IMG/VR virus record: IMGVR_UViG_3300049796_000007
Span: 1-42,399 of that record
Origin: a virus
Direction: 5' to 3' (one strand)
Length of the DNA: 42,399 bases
Each line of letters opens with the position of its first letter. Position 1 is the first letter of the stretch. This document shows, in pieces, positions 30,325-36,980 of this stretch. Both the position numbers and the translations under genes were made by a program. The notes beneath the pieces are model-generated. The model searched no databases. It was given only the letters and a program-made list of their open reading frames with translations, and was not told where the DNA came from.

Positions 30325-30807
30325 ATGGCCACGGACCTCAAGCTCGAGCAAGTCATCTTCCCTGCCACGCAAGTCCCATCGAGCGACCCCAACACGCTCG
30401 ACGACTACGAGGAGGGCACCTGGACGCCGGTGCTCGGCGGCGACGGGGGCGCCTCGGGCCAGACGTATCTGATCCAGAAAGGGTCCTATACGAAGATAGG
30501 CCGCCAAGTGACCGCCATCTTCGCGGTCAAATTGTCGGTGCGCGGCACCCTGACCGGGACAATCGCGGCGATTACTGGCCTGCCATTCGTAGCGGGGGCC
30601 GGACTGCCGATCGCCGCCGTGTGCATCGGCTACGCCACCGGCTTCGCGTCGAACATCCAAACCATCGCCGGCTATCTCGACGCGGGCACGTCCGTCGTCA
30701 TCCTGAACGGCAGCGCGACCACAGGCACGTCGCCGCTGCTGGAGCTGGCGCCGGCCGTGATCGCGGCCTCCACGTTCATCGTCGGGTCCGTCACCTACTT
30801 CGTCTAG
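30325..30807 (+). CDS. Distal tail fibre / receptor-binding-like protein
   Basis: 160 residues. The start FPATQVPSSDPNTLDDYEEG with TWTPVLGGDGG, then YLIQKGSYTKIGRQVTAIF, GTLTGTIAAITGLPF, is a well-known receptor-binding-type module (DYEEGTWTP...G........G.YtKiGr.V.....v......g..tG...I.GLPF) seen at the C-terminus of many tail fibres and spikes. Here it stands alone as a short gene with only 25 residues ahead of it, so it is probably an accessory tip or the separate end of a split fibre. Confidence 0.8.
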   Translation: MATDLKLEQVIFPATQVPSSDPNTLDDYEEGTWTPVLGGDGGASGQTYLIQKGSYTKIGRQVTAIFAVKLSVRGTLTGTIAAITGLPFVAGAGLPIAAVCIGYATGFASNIQTIAGYLDAGTSVVILNGSATTGTSPLLELAPAVIAASTFIVGSVTYFV

Positions 30808-30840
30808 CGTCCGATGCCTACGCTCGTCCGTCGCGCCGAC

Positions 30841-31029
30841 CTACTGCGCTCCCAGCCGCGCTACGCGCACTTCCGTTTCGCCCGCATCGGTGCGGGTGAT
30901 GATCGACAAGGCAATGCCGGGATATTGGAGGGCGACCCACGGCAGGGCGCGGGCGAGTGCCGCGTCGCTCGGGTACATCTTGTCGCCGTCCGGCGTGCGG
31001 ATGAGGTAGTCGGGAGGGGATGCTGGCAT
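30841..31029 (-). CDS. Small leftward hypothetical protein
   Basis: 62 residues: PPDYLIRTPDGDKMYPSDAA, LARALPWVALQYPGIALSII, TRTDAGETEVR. The composition is more protein-like than the rightward frames here. It fills an otherwise gene-free 260-base gap between the fibre and the lysis cassette. No family or signal is recognised. It may be a small cargo gene. Confidence is limited by length. Confidence 0.45.
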   Translation of the reverse strand: MPASPPDYLIRTPDGDKMYPSDAALARALPWVALQYPGIALSIITRTDAGETEVRVARLGAQ

Positions 31030-31067
31030 CGTTCGCTGTGTCCTGCTGCACGGGTGATGGGGGAACG

Positions 31068-31481
31068 ATGGTCGACCGCGACCCCGCTTGTCCAGTGGCG
31101 GGCCGGGGAGCGCGCGCGGTGATCACCGATCCGCAGACGGTGGCCTCGGCGCTCGCGCCCGTGCGCGATGTCATCCGGGACGTGATGATCACCCTCATCA
31201 CGCTCGCCGCCATCTGGACGGCGCGGATGGTCTTCAAACTCCGCGACACGACGCGCGACCTCTGCACGGAGCTGTACGGCCGGAACAACACCAACGGGGT
31301 CAAAACCATGGTGGCGGAGCACCAGCGGCGGCTCACGCTGATCGAGGGGCGCAACACCGGGCTCGACGCCGTCGCGGCCGCCCAGCGCGATCTCTACGAA
31401 GGCGAGGAACGGCGGCACAACCAGCGCCGATTCGGCGACGAGATCCGCGATGCGATCAACCCCACGAAGAGGGACCCATGA
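31068..31481 (+). CDS. Membrane-anchored coiled-coil protein, lysis region
   Basis: 137 residues from ATG 31068 with GGGGGAA just upstream; the ATG at 31020 has its purines too near, and a GTG at 31119 is also possible. One transmembrane segment (VMITLITLAAIWTARMVF, about residues 40-58) is followed by a long charged helix (TMVAEHQRRLTLIEG, QRDLYEGEERRHNQRRFGDE). This type is frequent just before phage holins. It may be an antiholin or a lysis accessory. It is followed directly by the holin-like gene. Confidence 0.6.
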   Translation: MVDRDPACPVAGRGARAVITDPQTVASALAPVRDVIRDVMITLITLAAIWTARMVFKLRDTTRDLCTELYGRNNTNGVKTMVAEHQRRLTLIEGRNTGLDAVAAAQRDLYEGEERRHNQRRFGDEIRDAINPTKRDP

Positions 31482-31804
31482 AAGCCTGGCTCATTGATTT
31501 CCCTGGAACCAACGCGGGCCACGCGGCGGCCATCCTGCTGATTCTCGTCACCGGCCTCACGGTGGTCGTGCGCCTCGCACTCGGGCTCCCGTTTCCCGAC
31601 GGGTATGGCGAATGGATTTGGGCGCTCGTCGCGCTCGCAGGGGTGAACGTCGCCGGCATGGGGATCAAACGCCTCACGGACACCAGCTACAAGGCGGCCG
31701 GCACCAGCCCGGTCACCATCGACGCCCCCGCAGTGACCACTATCACGACGACCGCCGGCGCAACGGCTGCGTCCGACAGCATCGACCCTGGAGACAAGCT
31801 ATGA
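31478..31804 (+). CDS. Holin-like membrane protein
   Basis: 108 residues with two transmembrane segments: AAAILLILVTGLTVVVRLAL (about 16-36) and WIWALVALAGVNVAGMGI (about 47-65), separated by a short polar turn; the tail of 40 residues is Thr/Ala-rich. Two close segments plus a hydrophilic tail directly upstream of the endolysin are typical of class II holins. It would permeabilise the inner membrane at lysis time. The gene overlaps the endolysin start (ATGA). Confidence 0.65.
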   Translation: MKAWLIDFPGTNAGHAAAILLILVTGLTVVVRLALGLPFPDGYGEWIWALVALAGVNVAGMGIKRLTDTSYKAAGTSPVTIDAPAVTTITTTAGATAASDSIDPGDKL

Positions 31805-32463
31805 ATATCGGCCCCCTGCCGGATTCGGCGCGCGGATTCGACGCGAACCAAGTCATCACGCGCGAGCACGCGCGCGCGGCCTTCCAGGCGGGCTATCAAT
31901 TCGCCGTGCGCTACGTGCGCCGCCGGCCGTTCAATCCGCAAGACTTGACGGCGGGCGAGGTGGTCACGCTGCTGGACGCGGGGCTCGGACTCATGATCGT
32001 GCAGCACGTCGCCGCGGAGAATCGGTGGATCCCCGCTGCGACGCTCGGCACGGCATACGGCGCGACGGCGGCGAGCGAGTGCCAGAAGGTCGGCATCCCG
32101 GCTGGCGTGACGGTGTGGTGCGACCTGGAAGGTGTCGCGCCTGGCACCACGGCGCCGGCCGTGATCGCGTATTGCAACAACTGGCACGCCGAGGTGGCGG
32201 CCGCAGACTACCAGCCAGGGCTCTACGTGGGCTGGCACTGCGGGCTCTCGGCGGTACAGCTCTACCGCAATCTCCGATTCTCGCGGTACTGGAGCGGCTA
32301 CAATCTCGACGCTGACAAGATGCCGGCGGTCCGCGGCGTCTGCATGCGCCAGTTCACCGCGAAGGAGTCGGATCTGATCAACGGGTTCACGACGCAGACG
32401 ATGGACGTGGACGTCATCCACGCCGACGCGGCCGGCGGCACGCCGTCGTTGCTGCTCCCATGA
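31801..32463 (+). CDS. Endolysin with glycoside-hydrolase-like DUF1906 domain
   Basis: 220 residues covering one Rv2525c-like (DUF1906, GH25-like TIM barrel) domain: ARGFDANQVI at the start, FAVRYVRRRP, VTLLDAGLGLMIVQHVAAEN, VWCDLEGVAPGTTAP with D-x-E, YCNNWHAEV, GLYVGWHCG, YWSGYN and VDVDVIHAD at the end. The Asp/Glu residues expected at the barrel mouth are present. It should cleave the glycan strands of peptidoglycan. It has no signal peptide, so it needs the holin. Coupled to the holin and to the spanin-like gene. Confidence 0.85.
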   Translation: MNIGPLPDSARGFDANQVITREHARAAFQAGYQFAVRYVRRRPFNPQDLTAGEVVTLLDAGLGLMIVQHVAAENRWIPAATLGTAYGATAASECQKVGIPAGVTVWCDLEGVAPGTTAPAVIAYCNNWHAEVAAADYQPGLYVGWHCGLSAVQLYRNLRFSRYWSGYNLDADKMPAVRGVCMRQFTAKESDLINGFTTQTMDVDVIHADAAGGTPSLLLP

Positions 32464-32984
32464 CGCTCGCCGGGAAGGCCATCGCCGGCGCGTTCATCGC
32501 GCTCCTCCTCCTGCTGGGGCTGAGCGAGTGGCGGCTCGTGAGTCGCGACCGGACGATCCGCGCGCTCGAGCTCGCGCCGCAGAAGGCCGCCGCGGCGGCG
32601 GCCCAGGCAAAGGTCGATACGGTGACGGTGCGCCTCGCCGCCGCGGAGCGCGTCGTCACCCACGTGCTCACCCAGGTGCTCACGGATACCCTCGTACTGC
32701 GCCCCCTGACGCGCCAGGACACGGCGACCGCCCTGGCCCAGCTCCCTACCCTGGCCGCAGCTCACGACTCCCTTCAGGCGGCCTGCAGCGCGTTCGTGGT
32801 GAGCTGTGGCGAGTTCCGCGTGGCCGCCGAGCAACGAGACACCGCGCGGCTGGCCGTGATCGCGGGGCTCGAGCGCCAGCTCCACGCCGCGGAGCCGGGA
32901 CGGCTCGAGACGATCTACAACCGGGTGAAGCTGCCGCTGGCCTTTGCCGGTGGGCTGTACCTCGGGTCGCGGTTCCGGCCGTGA
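32460..32984 (+). CDS. Spanin-like (Rz-type) membrane protein
   Basis: 174 residues. One N-terminal membrane anchor (IAGAFIALLLLLGLSEW, about 8-24) and a long helical region (TIRALELAPQKAAAAAAQAK, AERVVTHVLTQVL), a pair of cysteines (ACSAF, SCGEF) and RDTARLAVIAGLERQL, and then another hydrophobic segment near the end (LPLAFAGGLYLGS). The layout is that of an inner-membrane spanin subunit, although the second hydrophobic stretch is atypical. No separate outer-membrane lipoprotein partner is seen inside or overlapping it. It implies a Gram-negative-type envelope. Confidence 0.6.
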   Translation: MTLAGKAIAGAFIALLLLLGLSEWRLVSRDRTIRALELAPQKAAAAAAQAKVDTVTVRLAAAERVVTHVLTQVLTDTLVLRPLTRQDTATALAQLPTLAAAHDSLQAACSAFVVSCGEFRVAAEQRDTARLAVIAGLERQLHAAEPGRLETIYNRVKLPLAFAGGLYLGSRFRP

Positions 32985-33012
32985 CCCTTACTCTCCCTCG
33001 AGGACTCTGACC

Positions 33013-33165
33013 ATGGACCCCATCCTGCTCGTGATCATCATCATCGTGCTGCTCTGGGCCGGCGGCTTCGCGTTCGGCGTCGGCGGTGGGCTCATTCACC
33101 TGCTGCTCGTGCTCGCGCTGATCGTACTGGTGTACCGGCTGCTCACGGGCCGGCGCGTGCTGTAA
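33013..33165 (+). CDS. Lmo0937/DUF5670-like small membrane protein
   Basis: 50 residues with two transmembrane segments: ILLVIIIIVLLWAGGFAFGV and GGLIHLLLVLALIVLVYRLL. The GG.iH.LLvlAlIvl.yrLl layout is that of the Lmo0937 (DUF5670) family of bacterial membrane proteins, whose function is not established. Placed after the lysis genes it may be an antiholin, or a host-derived stress gene. Its last 23 bases overlap, tail to tail, the formyltransferase gene. Start ATG 33013 is preceded by GAGGAC. Confidence 0.65.
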   Translation: MDPILLVIIIIVLLWAGGFAFGVGGGLIHLLLVLALIVLVYRLLTGRRVL

Positions 33166-33910
33166 GGTGAATTGTGGCCTCGACACACTGGCCGTCTACG
33201 ACAATCCGCAGCGGTGCGAGGCGCGACCACGTGCGTGCGCGGAGCAGGTCATAGAGTGCTCGTGCCTCGGGATGCTCGTCCAGCGAATAGTGCGCGGTCG
33301 TCTCCATGTCCCGGATGCGGTGGATGGAGCCCGCATCCCGTTGCGCCACCCCCGGCCAGCGCGCCAGCGTCTCGGTCGGCCAGGCGTCACGGAGCAACGC
33401 GACTTCGGCGTCTTCCAACTTCTGATAGAGGGTGGCTGCGGTGTCCCATGGGTCGACGGTCACCTCGCGCTGGACCAGGATCGGGCCGGCGTCCACACGG
33501 GGCACCATGCCATGCAATGTCACGCCAACGGGCGTGCGTTCGATCAGCGGCCAGACATTGGTGTGGACGCCCTTACCCCATGGGAGGAGCGCCGCGTGCA
33601 GGTTCACGGCCCGGCCGTCCACCGCATCCAAGAGTTCGCGACCCAGCAGGTGGCCGAAGTGAACGCACAACAGCCACGGGGCGTCGCGCGCCTGCACGCG
33701 GGCGAAGAGCGCCGCTTCGCACGAGGCGGACCACTCGCACACGGGTACGCCGACCTCGTCACACAGGCCGCGGATGGTGGCAGCGTCGCGTTGCCGATCG
33801 GTGGTGTTCAGGATGACACCGACCGGGGCGTAGTTGCGTGCAATCACGTCGGTCAGAAATCGGACCGCGACGAGTCCGTTCCCGAACAAGAGATAGGGCG
33901 GCCCCGTCAT
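33143..33910 (-). CDS. Formyltransferase-family enzyme (cargo)
   Basis: 255 residues. The fold is that of 10-formyl-THF-dependent formyltransferases: a Rossmann start (LLFGNGLVAVRFLTDVI), FGHLLGRELLD, the catalytic N103 and H105 in VNLHAALLPWGKG, W and VGVTLHGM, then D140 in PRVDAGPILVQ. All three catalytic residues remain. It is shorter than Fmt (about 315) and lacks its full C-terminal tRNA-binding barrel; the end HYSLDEHPEARALYDLLRAR resembles sugar N-formyltransferases. It probably formylates an amino-sugar nucleotide or another amine, giving altered surface polysaccharide. Encoded leftward beside lipoprotein 2. Confidence 0.8.
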   Translation of the reverse strand: MTGPPYLLFGNGLVAVRFLTDVIARNYAPVGVILNTTDRQRDAATIRGLCDEVGVPVCEWSASCEAALFARVQARDAPWLLCVHFGHLLGRELLDAVDGRAVNLHAALLPWGKGVHTNVWPLIERTPVGVTLHGMVPRVDAGPILVQREVTVDPWDTAATLYQKLEDAEVALLRDAWPTETLARWPGVAQRDAGSIHRIRDMETTAHYSLDEHPEARALYDLLRARTWSRLAPLRIVVDGQCVEATIHLTARAGP

Positions 33911-33993
33911 GGTCCTGCCTCATCAGGTTGTGTGCTCTGGTGTCGTTCGCGGCACCACGTCGCGCCGCTGCGGGTGCTATGAACCGTGGCGCG

Positions 33994-34365
33994 CTACCGG
34001 CGATTCATGGTGATCACATCGCCGGTGAAGCCGGAGCCAGTCAGCGACCCGAGAATGGAAGCCGGGAAGACTTGGCCCGCGAGATTGAACGGTTGGGCCG
34101 ATCCGGATGAGAACGTGGCATTGACGTTCCCGATCGGTCCGGCGGTATAGGTGCCCGTGATCGTGAGCGCGCGGGTGCCCGTCGGCGTGTTGCTGATCGT
34201 GCCGCTCCCGTTGACGGAACCTGCATTCTCGGAGAGCGTCATGTCGAGCGTCTGCGTGCTGATCGTACCAACCCAGCGTCCAGCGATAGAGACGTTGGGC
34301 GCGGTGCTGTCTTTCCCGCAGGCCACGAGCATGAGGGCCAGCAGTACGCATTGGAGCCGTCGCAT
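33994..34365 (-). CDS. Phage-encoded lipoprotein 2, Gemmatimonadota-like (cargo)
   Basis: 123 residues. The signal MRRLQCVLLALMLVAC ends at Cys16, and the mature protein starts CGKDSTAP. I associate this style of lipoprotein start with Gemmatimonadota. The rest is all-beta: SIAGRWVGTISTQTLDMTLS, VNGSGTISNTPTGTRALTI, GNVNATFSSG, a lipocalin-like or small barrel layout found in many short host lipoproteins. GAGGAGGAA (about five bases before the ATG) is a strong ribosome-binding site. It lies upstream of the formyltransferase on the same strand with an 83-base gap, so they may share a message. Confidence 0.75.
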   Translation of the reverse strand: MRRLQCVLLALMLVACGKDSTAPNVSIAGRWVGTISTQTLDMTLSENAGSVNGSGTISNTPTGTRALTITGTYTAGPIGNVNATFSSGSAQPFNLAGQVFPASILGSLTGSGFTGDVITMNRR

Positions 34366-34578
34366 TCATTCCTCCTCAGTGTTGGGACCGATTCGCGGCA
34401 CACCGTGCGCCGCTAAGGATTCTCTCAGGCTTCGCAATCGGTGTGACCGGGGCTCGTGCACGCCCGGTCCCTCTTGTCCTTGCGCTCGCCTCGCCGCTCG
34501 GCGACGTTGGCGCATCCGGAGATAGGCACCGAGGCTGGGGCTGTCCGGGGTCGGCAAGTAGATCGCATGAGGCTTCAC
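34366..34578 (-). CDS. Doubtful Arg-rich small reading frame before lipoprotein 2
   Basis: 70 codons from a GTG at 34578, ending in a TGA directly abutting the lipoprotein ATG (TGAATG), with the lipoprotein ribosome-binding site inside its end. The product is Arg-rich with no motif (YLPTPDSPSLGAYLRMRQRR). Third-position GC is lower than in clear genes here. It could be a leader peptide or simply the untranslated leader of the cargo message. Confidence 0.25.
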   Translation of the reverse strand: MKPHAIYLPTPDSPSLGAYLRMRQRRRAARRAQGQEGPGVHEPRSHRLRSLRESLAAHGVPRIGPNTEEE

Positions 34579-34580
34579 TC

Positions 34581-34934
34581 ATGAATCTCGGCCCGTTCGT
34601 GCCGTATCGGCCCCCGCTCTCCATCCCGTTCATCCTCGCGACCGGACGCGGCGTGCACAGCGAGCGGCTGGCCCCATCGGGTGAGACGATCTACTACGCC
34701 ATCACGACCGCGGGCGGGCTCCTGAATGCGGAGATTCGTCGTCGCATGGAAGACGAGACCGAGGCGATGATCGTGCGCGACATGTGGCGCGACCTGGACC
34801 GGCAAGACGCGACGGTTACTCACCTGCCGCTCTGCCTCTACGTGGACGGCCGCCGGCAACCCGACGCCGCTCGGCCAGTGCTGCATCATCAAGCGCCGCC
34901 TGGGCCTCAATGGAGGGCCGCTCGGCGTCGGTGA
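34581..34934 (+). CDS. Hypothetical protein converging on the right repressor
   Basis: 117 residues: LGPFVPYRPPLSIPFILATG, SETIYYAITTAGGL-like, IRRRMEDETEAMIVRDMWRD, LPLCLYVDGRRQPDAARP. I know no family. The last 118 bases overlap, on the opposite strand, the C-terminal end of the repressor gene, and this part (HHQAPPGPQWRAARRR) is low-quality protein. Either the gene really overlaps or its end is a recent extension. It is the only rightward gene between cargo and right switch. Confidence 0.5.
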   Translation: MNLGPFVPYRPPLSIPFILATGRGVHSERLAPSGETIYYAITTAGGLLNAEIRRRMEDETEAMIVRDMWRDLDRQDATVTHLPLCLYVDGRRQPDAARPVLHHQAPPGPQWRAARRR

Positions 34935-35190
34935 AGTGGTGATGGGTCGTCGGGTTGAGCTCCGCAACGACGCCATACCGCAGGTACGCCGGGGTCACGC
35001 CAAAGAACTTGGCGAGCTTCTGGACGGCGGCCTCGTTCGGGATGCGCTCACCACGCTCCCAGCGCGAATAGGCCGTCACGGAGACGCCGATGGCGTCCGC
35101 GATCTCCTTCTGTTCAATGTCGCGCCGCGCCCGGACAGCCATTTCCCGGCGCGCCTGCGCGATGCCTTCGCTAAGTAGTTGCCAGGCCAT
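34816..35190 (-). CDS. XRE/C1-type repressor, right switch
   Basis: 124 residues. Residues 8-72 are a canonical Cro/C1 domain: IAQARREMAVRARRDIEQKE, IADAIGVSVTAYSRWERGER, IPNEAAVQKLAKFFGVTPAYLRYG. The WERGER turn and L...F.V...YL.YG end are typical of phage repressors. The C-terminal half has no LexA-type peptidase and is a charged tail (DAERPSIEAQAALDDAALAE, then RRGRAAGE), so induction cannot use autocleavage. It is divergent from the excisionase/MerR-like gene at 35314, with a promoter-containing gap of 123 bases. It is unlike the left repressor in sequence. Confidence 0.85.
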   Translation of the reverse strand: MAWQLLSEGIAQARREMAVRARRDIEQKEIADAIGVSVTAYSRWERGERIPNEAAVQKLAKFFGVTPAYLRYGVVAELNPTTHHHFTDAERPSIEAQAALDDAALAERRRVAGGRPRRGRAAGE

Positions 35191-35228
35191 CGCTTACCCG
35201 CTGTGCCACGTGAAACGACAAATTGGCC

Positions 35229-35252
35229 ATTGACAGAACCAGAACGGTCAAT
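35229..35252. promoter_or_regulatory. Inverted repeat ATTGAC-12-GTCAAT in the right switch
   Basis: ATTGAC (35229-35234) and GTCAAT (35247-35252) are perfect 6-base arms. They cover the -35 and most of the spacer of the rightward promoter, a suitable operator for the divergent repressor. It does not resemble the GTCCC operators of the left switch. Confidence 0.5.
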
Positions 35253-35257
35253 AGATT
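35230..35257 (+). promoter_or_regulatory. Rightward promoter of the second early operon
   Basis: Perfect TTGACA (35230-35235), a 16-base spacer and TAGATT (35252-35257, four of six). Transcription would begin near 35264, about 50 bases ahead of the first gene. Confidence 0.5.
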
Positions 35258-35313
35258 GCTACCTGTTGTTGTGACACTAACAAGACAGACACCAACCAAC
35301 GGAAGCTACCGAG

Positions 35314-35526
35314 ATGCCCACGGTCCGCAAGGAGATCAAGATGGAGCGCGAGGACGAGTGGATGACGCTGCAAGCTGCGGCTGATGCGCTGGGCGTCACC
35401 CGCACGACCGCCCTCGCGCTGATCGTGAAGGGCGACTTAGTTGGCCAGCACATCGCGAAGCGGACAGTCGTCCGCCGCGACACGGTGAACGCGCTGGTCG
35501 CTGCGCGCGCCGCCGTCGTCGCCTAG
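35314..35526 (+). CDS. Excisionase/MerR-like helix-turn-helix protein
   Basis: 70 residues. The core EWMTLQAAADALGVTRTTAL, ALIVKGDLVGQHIAKRTVVR is the HTH_17 (excisionase/MerR-like) pattern: (l)t..eAA..LGVsr.t...li..G.l......kr.rvr..d...l. It may act as a recombination directionality factor or as a Cro-like regulator of the operon. No integrase is visible in the window, so I do not call it Xis. It is the first gene to the right of the second switch. Confidence 0.75.
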   Translation: MPTVRKEIKMEREDEWMTLQAAADALGVTRTTALALIVKGDLVGQHIAKRTVVRRDTVNALVAARAAVVA

Positions 35527-35558
35527 CCCCCCCATCCGAACACTCACGAGGACTCCCC

Positions 35559-36068
35559 ATGCTCACAAGGCAAGCTCACCCCGCGAAGCTGGCACTTCGC
35601 CTAATGCGTGGCCCATCCGAGGCGGAATCGCGACTCAATGCACTCCGCGTCGCCTTCATCGACCTCTGCACCGGCGCCAAGCGCCTCCCGGACCTGTGGT
35701 ACGGACTGACCGAGCGGCATCGCTCGATCTCGTTCCCGTTCGAGCGCGAGCGGATGTGGGTGCACAAGGCCATCAAGCTCGGCGCGACGACGCCCGCCCA
35801 GGTCGTGCAGTGGCGCTTGGCGCAGTTGGCCGACGACCTCGCGCAGTTCCCGGGTGACGTACGGATCAGCGACGTGTGCTACGTCCAGTACGCCGCCGAG
35901 CATGCCGAAGCGCTGGAAGCTGCAGCGACGGCGCGCGCGTTCCCAACCCGCGAGAACCGCGACACGGCCATCCGAGAGATCGGCGAATCGAATACGGCAG
36001 CGCGGGCGTTCAGCGGGGTGCTCGCGAGCGGAGATTTTGTGAGACCCATGAGCTGTGCCGGCCGATGA
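35559..36068 (+). CDS. Hypothetical protein of the second early operon
   Basis: 169 residues, mostly helical: AESRLNALRVAFIDLCTGAK, WYGLTERHRSISFPFERERM, THRU a central VVQWRLAQLADDLAQFPGDV, YAAEHAEALEAAATARAFPT. The helix-rich, hydrophilic make-up and lack of Cys pairs distinguish it from the small zinc-like proteins. No family recognised. It overlaps the following gene (ATGA). Confidence 0.55.
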   Translation: MLTRQAHPAKLALRLMRGPSEAESRLNALRVAFIDLCTGAKRLPDLWYGLTERHRSISFPFERERMWVHKAIKLGATTPAQVVQWRLAQLADDLAQFPGDVRISDVCYVQYAAEHAEALEAAATARAFPTRENRDTAIREIGESNTAARAFSGVLASGDFVRPMSCAGR

Positions 36069-36274
36069 ACGCGACAATACAGAACGACCTCGGCGCGTCG
36101 CTCCGGAGTGCCATCAGCTTGAGCCGCGAGTGCGGCTACGACGAAGTCACCGTCTACCAGCTCCAGAGACCGAGCTCCTATATCGCGCAGGAAACTACTG
36201 ACGACCCACCGGTCGGCGGCCGCCCCCTCTGCATCGTCGTGGCGGCGTTGGACGAAGCGGCACTACTCGCATGA
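36065..36274 (+). CDS. Small hypothetical protein
   Basis: 69 residues (LGASLRSAISLSRECGYDEV, TVYQLQRPSSYIAQET, GGRPLCIVVAALDEAAL). Alternating helix and strand suggest a compact alpha/beta fold, but no family is recognised. Coupled on both sides by ATGA overlaps. Confidence 0.5.
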   Translation: MNATIQNDLGASLRSAISLSRECGYDEVTVYQLQRPSSYIAQETTDDPPVGGRPLCIVVAALDEAALLA

Positions 36275-36405
36275 GCGCGCTCATGAAGAAGGTGTGCTGT
36301 TACTGCCAGGCGATCATCCGCCCCGGCGCGGCCTATCCTGTGTCGCACGGGGTGTGTGACGCCTGCGCGCCGCGACTGATGGCGGAAGCCAAGGCGATCG
36401 GCTGA
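36271..36405 (+). CDS. 44-residue zinc-ribbon-like protein
   Basis: A very short gene, ATG at 36271, stop at 36403-36405. It has CCYC near residue 9 and HGVCDAC near residue 27 (ligand pattern C..C, then C..C with a His), preceded by KK and followed by a helix (RLMAEAKAIG). Small zinc ribbons of this kind are common phage early proteins (CxYC...i.....vSHG.C..C). Start overlaps the upstream stop, and its stop overlaps the next ATG (TGATG). Confidence 0.65.
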   Translation: MSALMKKVCCYCQAIIRPGAAYPVSHGVCDACAPRLMAEAKAIG

Positions 36406-36541
36406 TGCTCTGCACCGTCGCGCTCTGGCTCTGGGTCGTCCTCGTCGCCGCCCCATCCTGGCCTGGGGATGGGTCACGATTGGCGCCTGGGACCGCGCGC
36501 AGGACGAACTGGAGCGACGACGGAACAGCAGGAAGCCCTAG
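36405..36541 (+). pseudogene. Small membrane protein gene with an apparent one-base deletion
   Basis: From ATG 36405, the frame encodes MLCTVALWLWVVLVAAP, a membrane anchor, then drifts into Arg/Ser/Pro-rich sequence. If one C is added to the CCCC run at 36451-36454, the frame continues as ILAWGWVTIGAWDRAQDELE, then RRRNSRKP and a TAG at 36539-36541. The restored 45-residue protein, a single membrane helix plus a charged tail, looks natural. Either the gene is broken in this genome or the run was miscounted in sequencing. As it stands, the literal frame ends at 36626. Confidence 0.5.
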
Positions 36542-36551
36542 ACGCACGAAA

Positions 36552-36574
36552 CCCCGAGGCTTGGCACCACGGGG
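36552..36574. repeat. Short hairpin in the early operon
   Basis: CCCCGAGG (36552-36559) and CCACGGGG (36567-36574) pair except for one A-A mismatch, with a 7-base loop. No T-tract follows, so this may be a weak terminator or a processing site in the 88-base gap before 36630. Confidence 0.4.
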
Positions 36575-36629
36575 CTCCGCATCCGAACAGCTCACGAGTC
36601 TCACGAACCCGCACCGGAAGGACTAACAC

Positions 36630-36980
36630 ATGGCACACCGTAACGCAATGCGCGCCTCCGCTAATACCACGCTCGTCCACCGCATCGGCGCCATCGCCCG
36701 CGAGAAGGCCGCGCTCCAGGCCCGCTGCGATACGATCGAGCGCGCGGCCAACGGCGACGCGACCGCCGTGCACATCGCCCTCGTGCTCGGCAGCGCGCTC
36801 CTGGAGCCCACGCTCCGGATCGCGAACCTGCTGGAAACGCAGGGCCGCGTCCCGGTCGTCCGGTGGGCGCGCGACGAGAACCTGCACATCATCGGGCTCG
36901 AGCTGGCCGTCGTGCAGACGGTCGAGGAGCAGGCGGCGAGCGCCACGGCGCCGAGCGACGAGATGCAGGTGCTCGCGTGA
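36630..36980 (+). CDS. Hypothetical helical protein
   Basis: 116 residues: NTTLVHRIGAIAREKAALQA, RCDTIERAANGDATAVHIAL, VLGSALLEPTLRIANLLETQ and RDENLHIIGLELAVVQTVEE. Mainly helical, possibly coiled coil at both ends. GGAAGGAC before the ATG is a good ribosome-binding site. No family recognised. Coupled to the next gene (GTGA). Confidence 0.55.
   Translation: MAHRNAMRASANTTLVHRIGAIAREKAALQARCDTIERAANGDATAVHIALVLGSALLEPTLRIANLLETQGRVPVVRWARDENLHIIGLELAVVQTVEEQAASATAPSDEMQVLA

Noticed and set aside
33143-33910. Calling the enzyme methionyl-tRNA formyltransferase (fmt)
   Set aside because: It is too short and lacks the full C-terminal tRNA-binding domain; only the catalytic domain is certain.
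35314-35526. Naming the HTH protein Xis
   Set aside because: No integrase or attachment site is seen, and MerR-like regulators share the same fold.
36405-36626. Programmed frameshift as explanation for the small membrane gene
   Set aside because: No X XXY YYZ heptamer is present in the right phase; a missing C in the C run is simpler.
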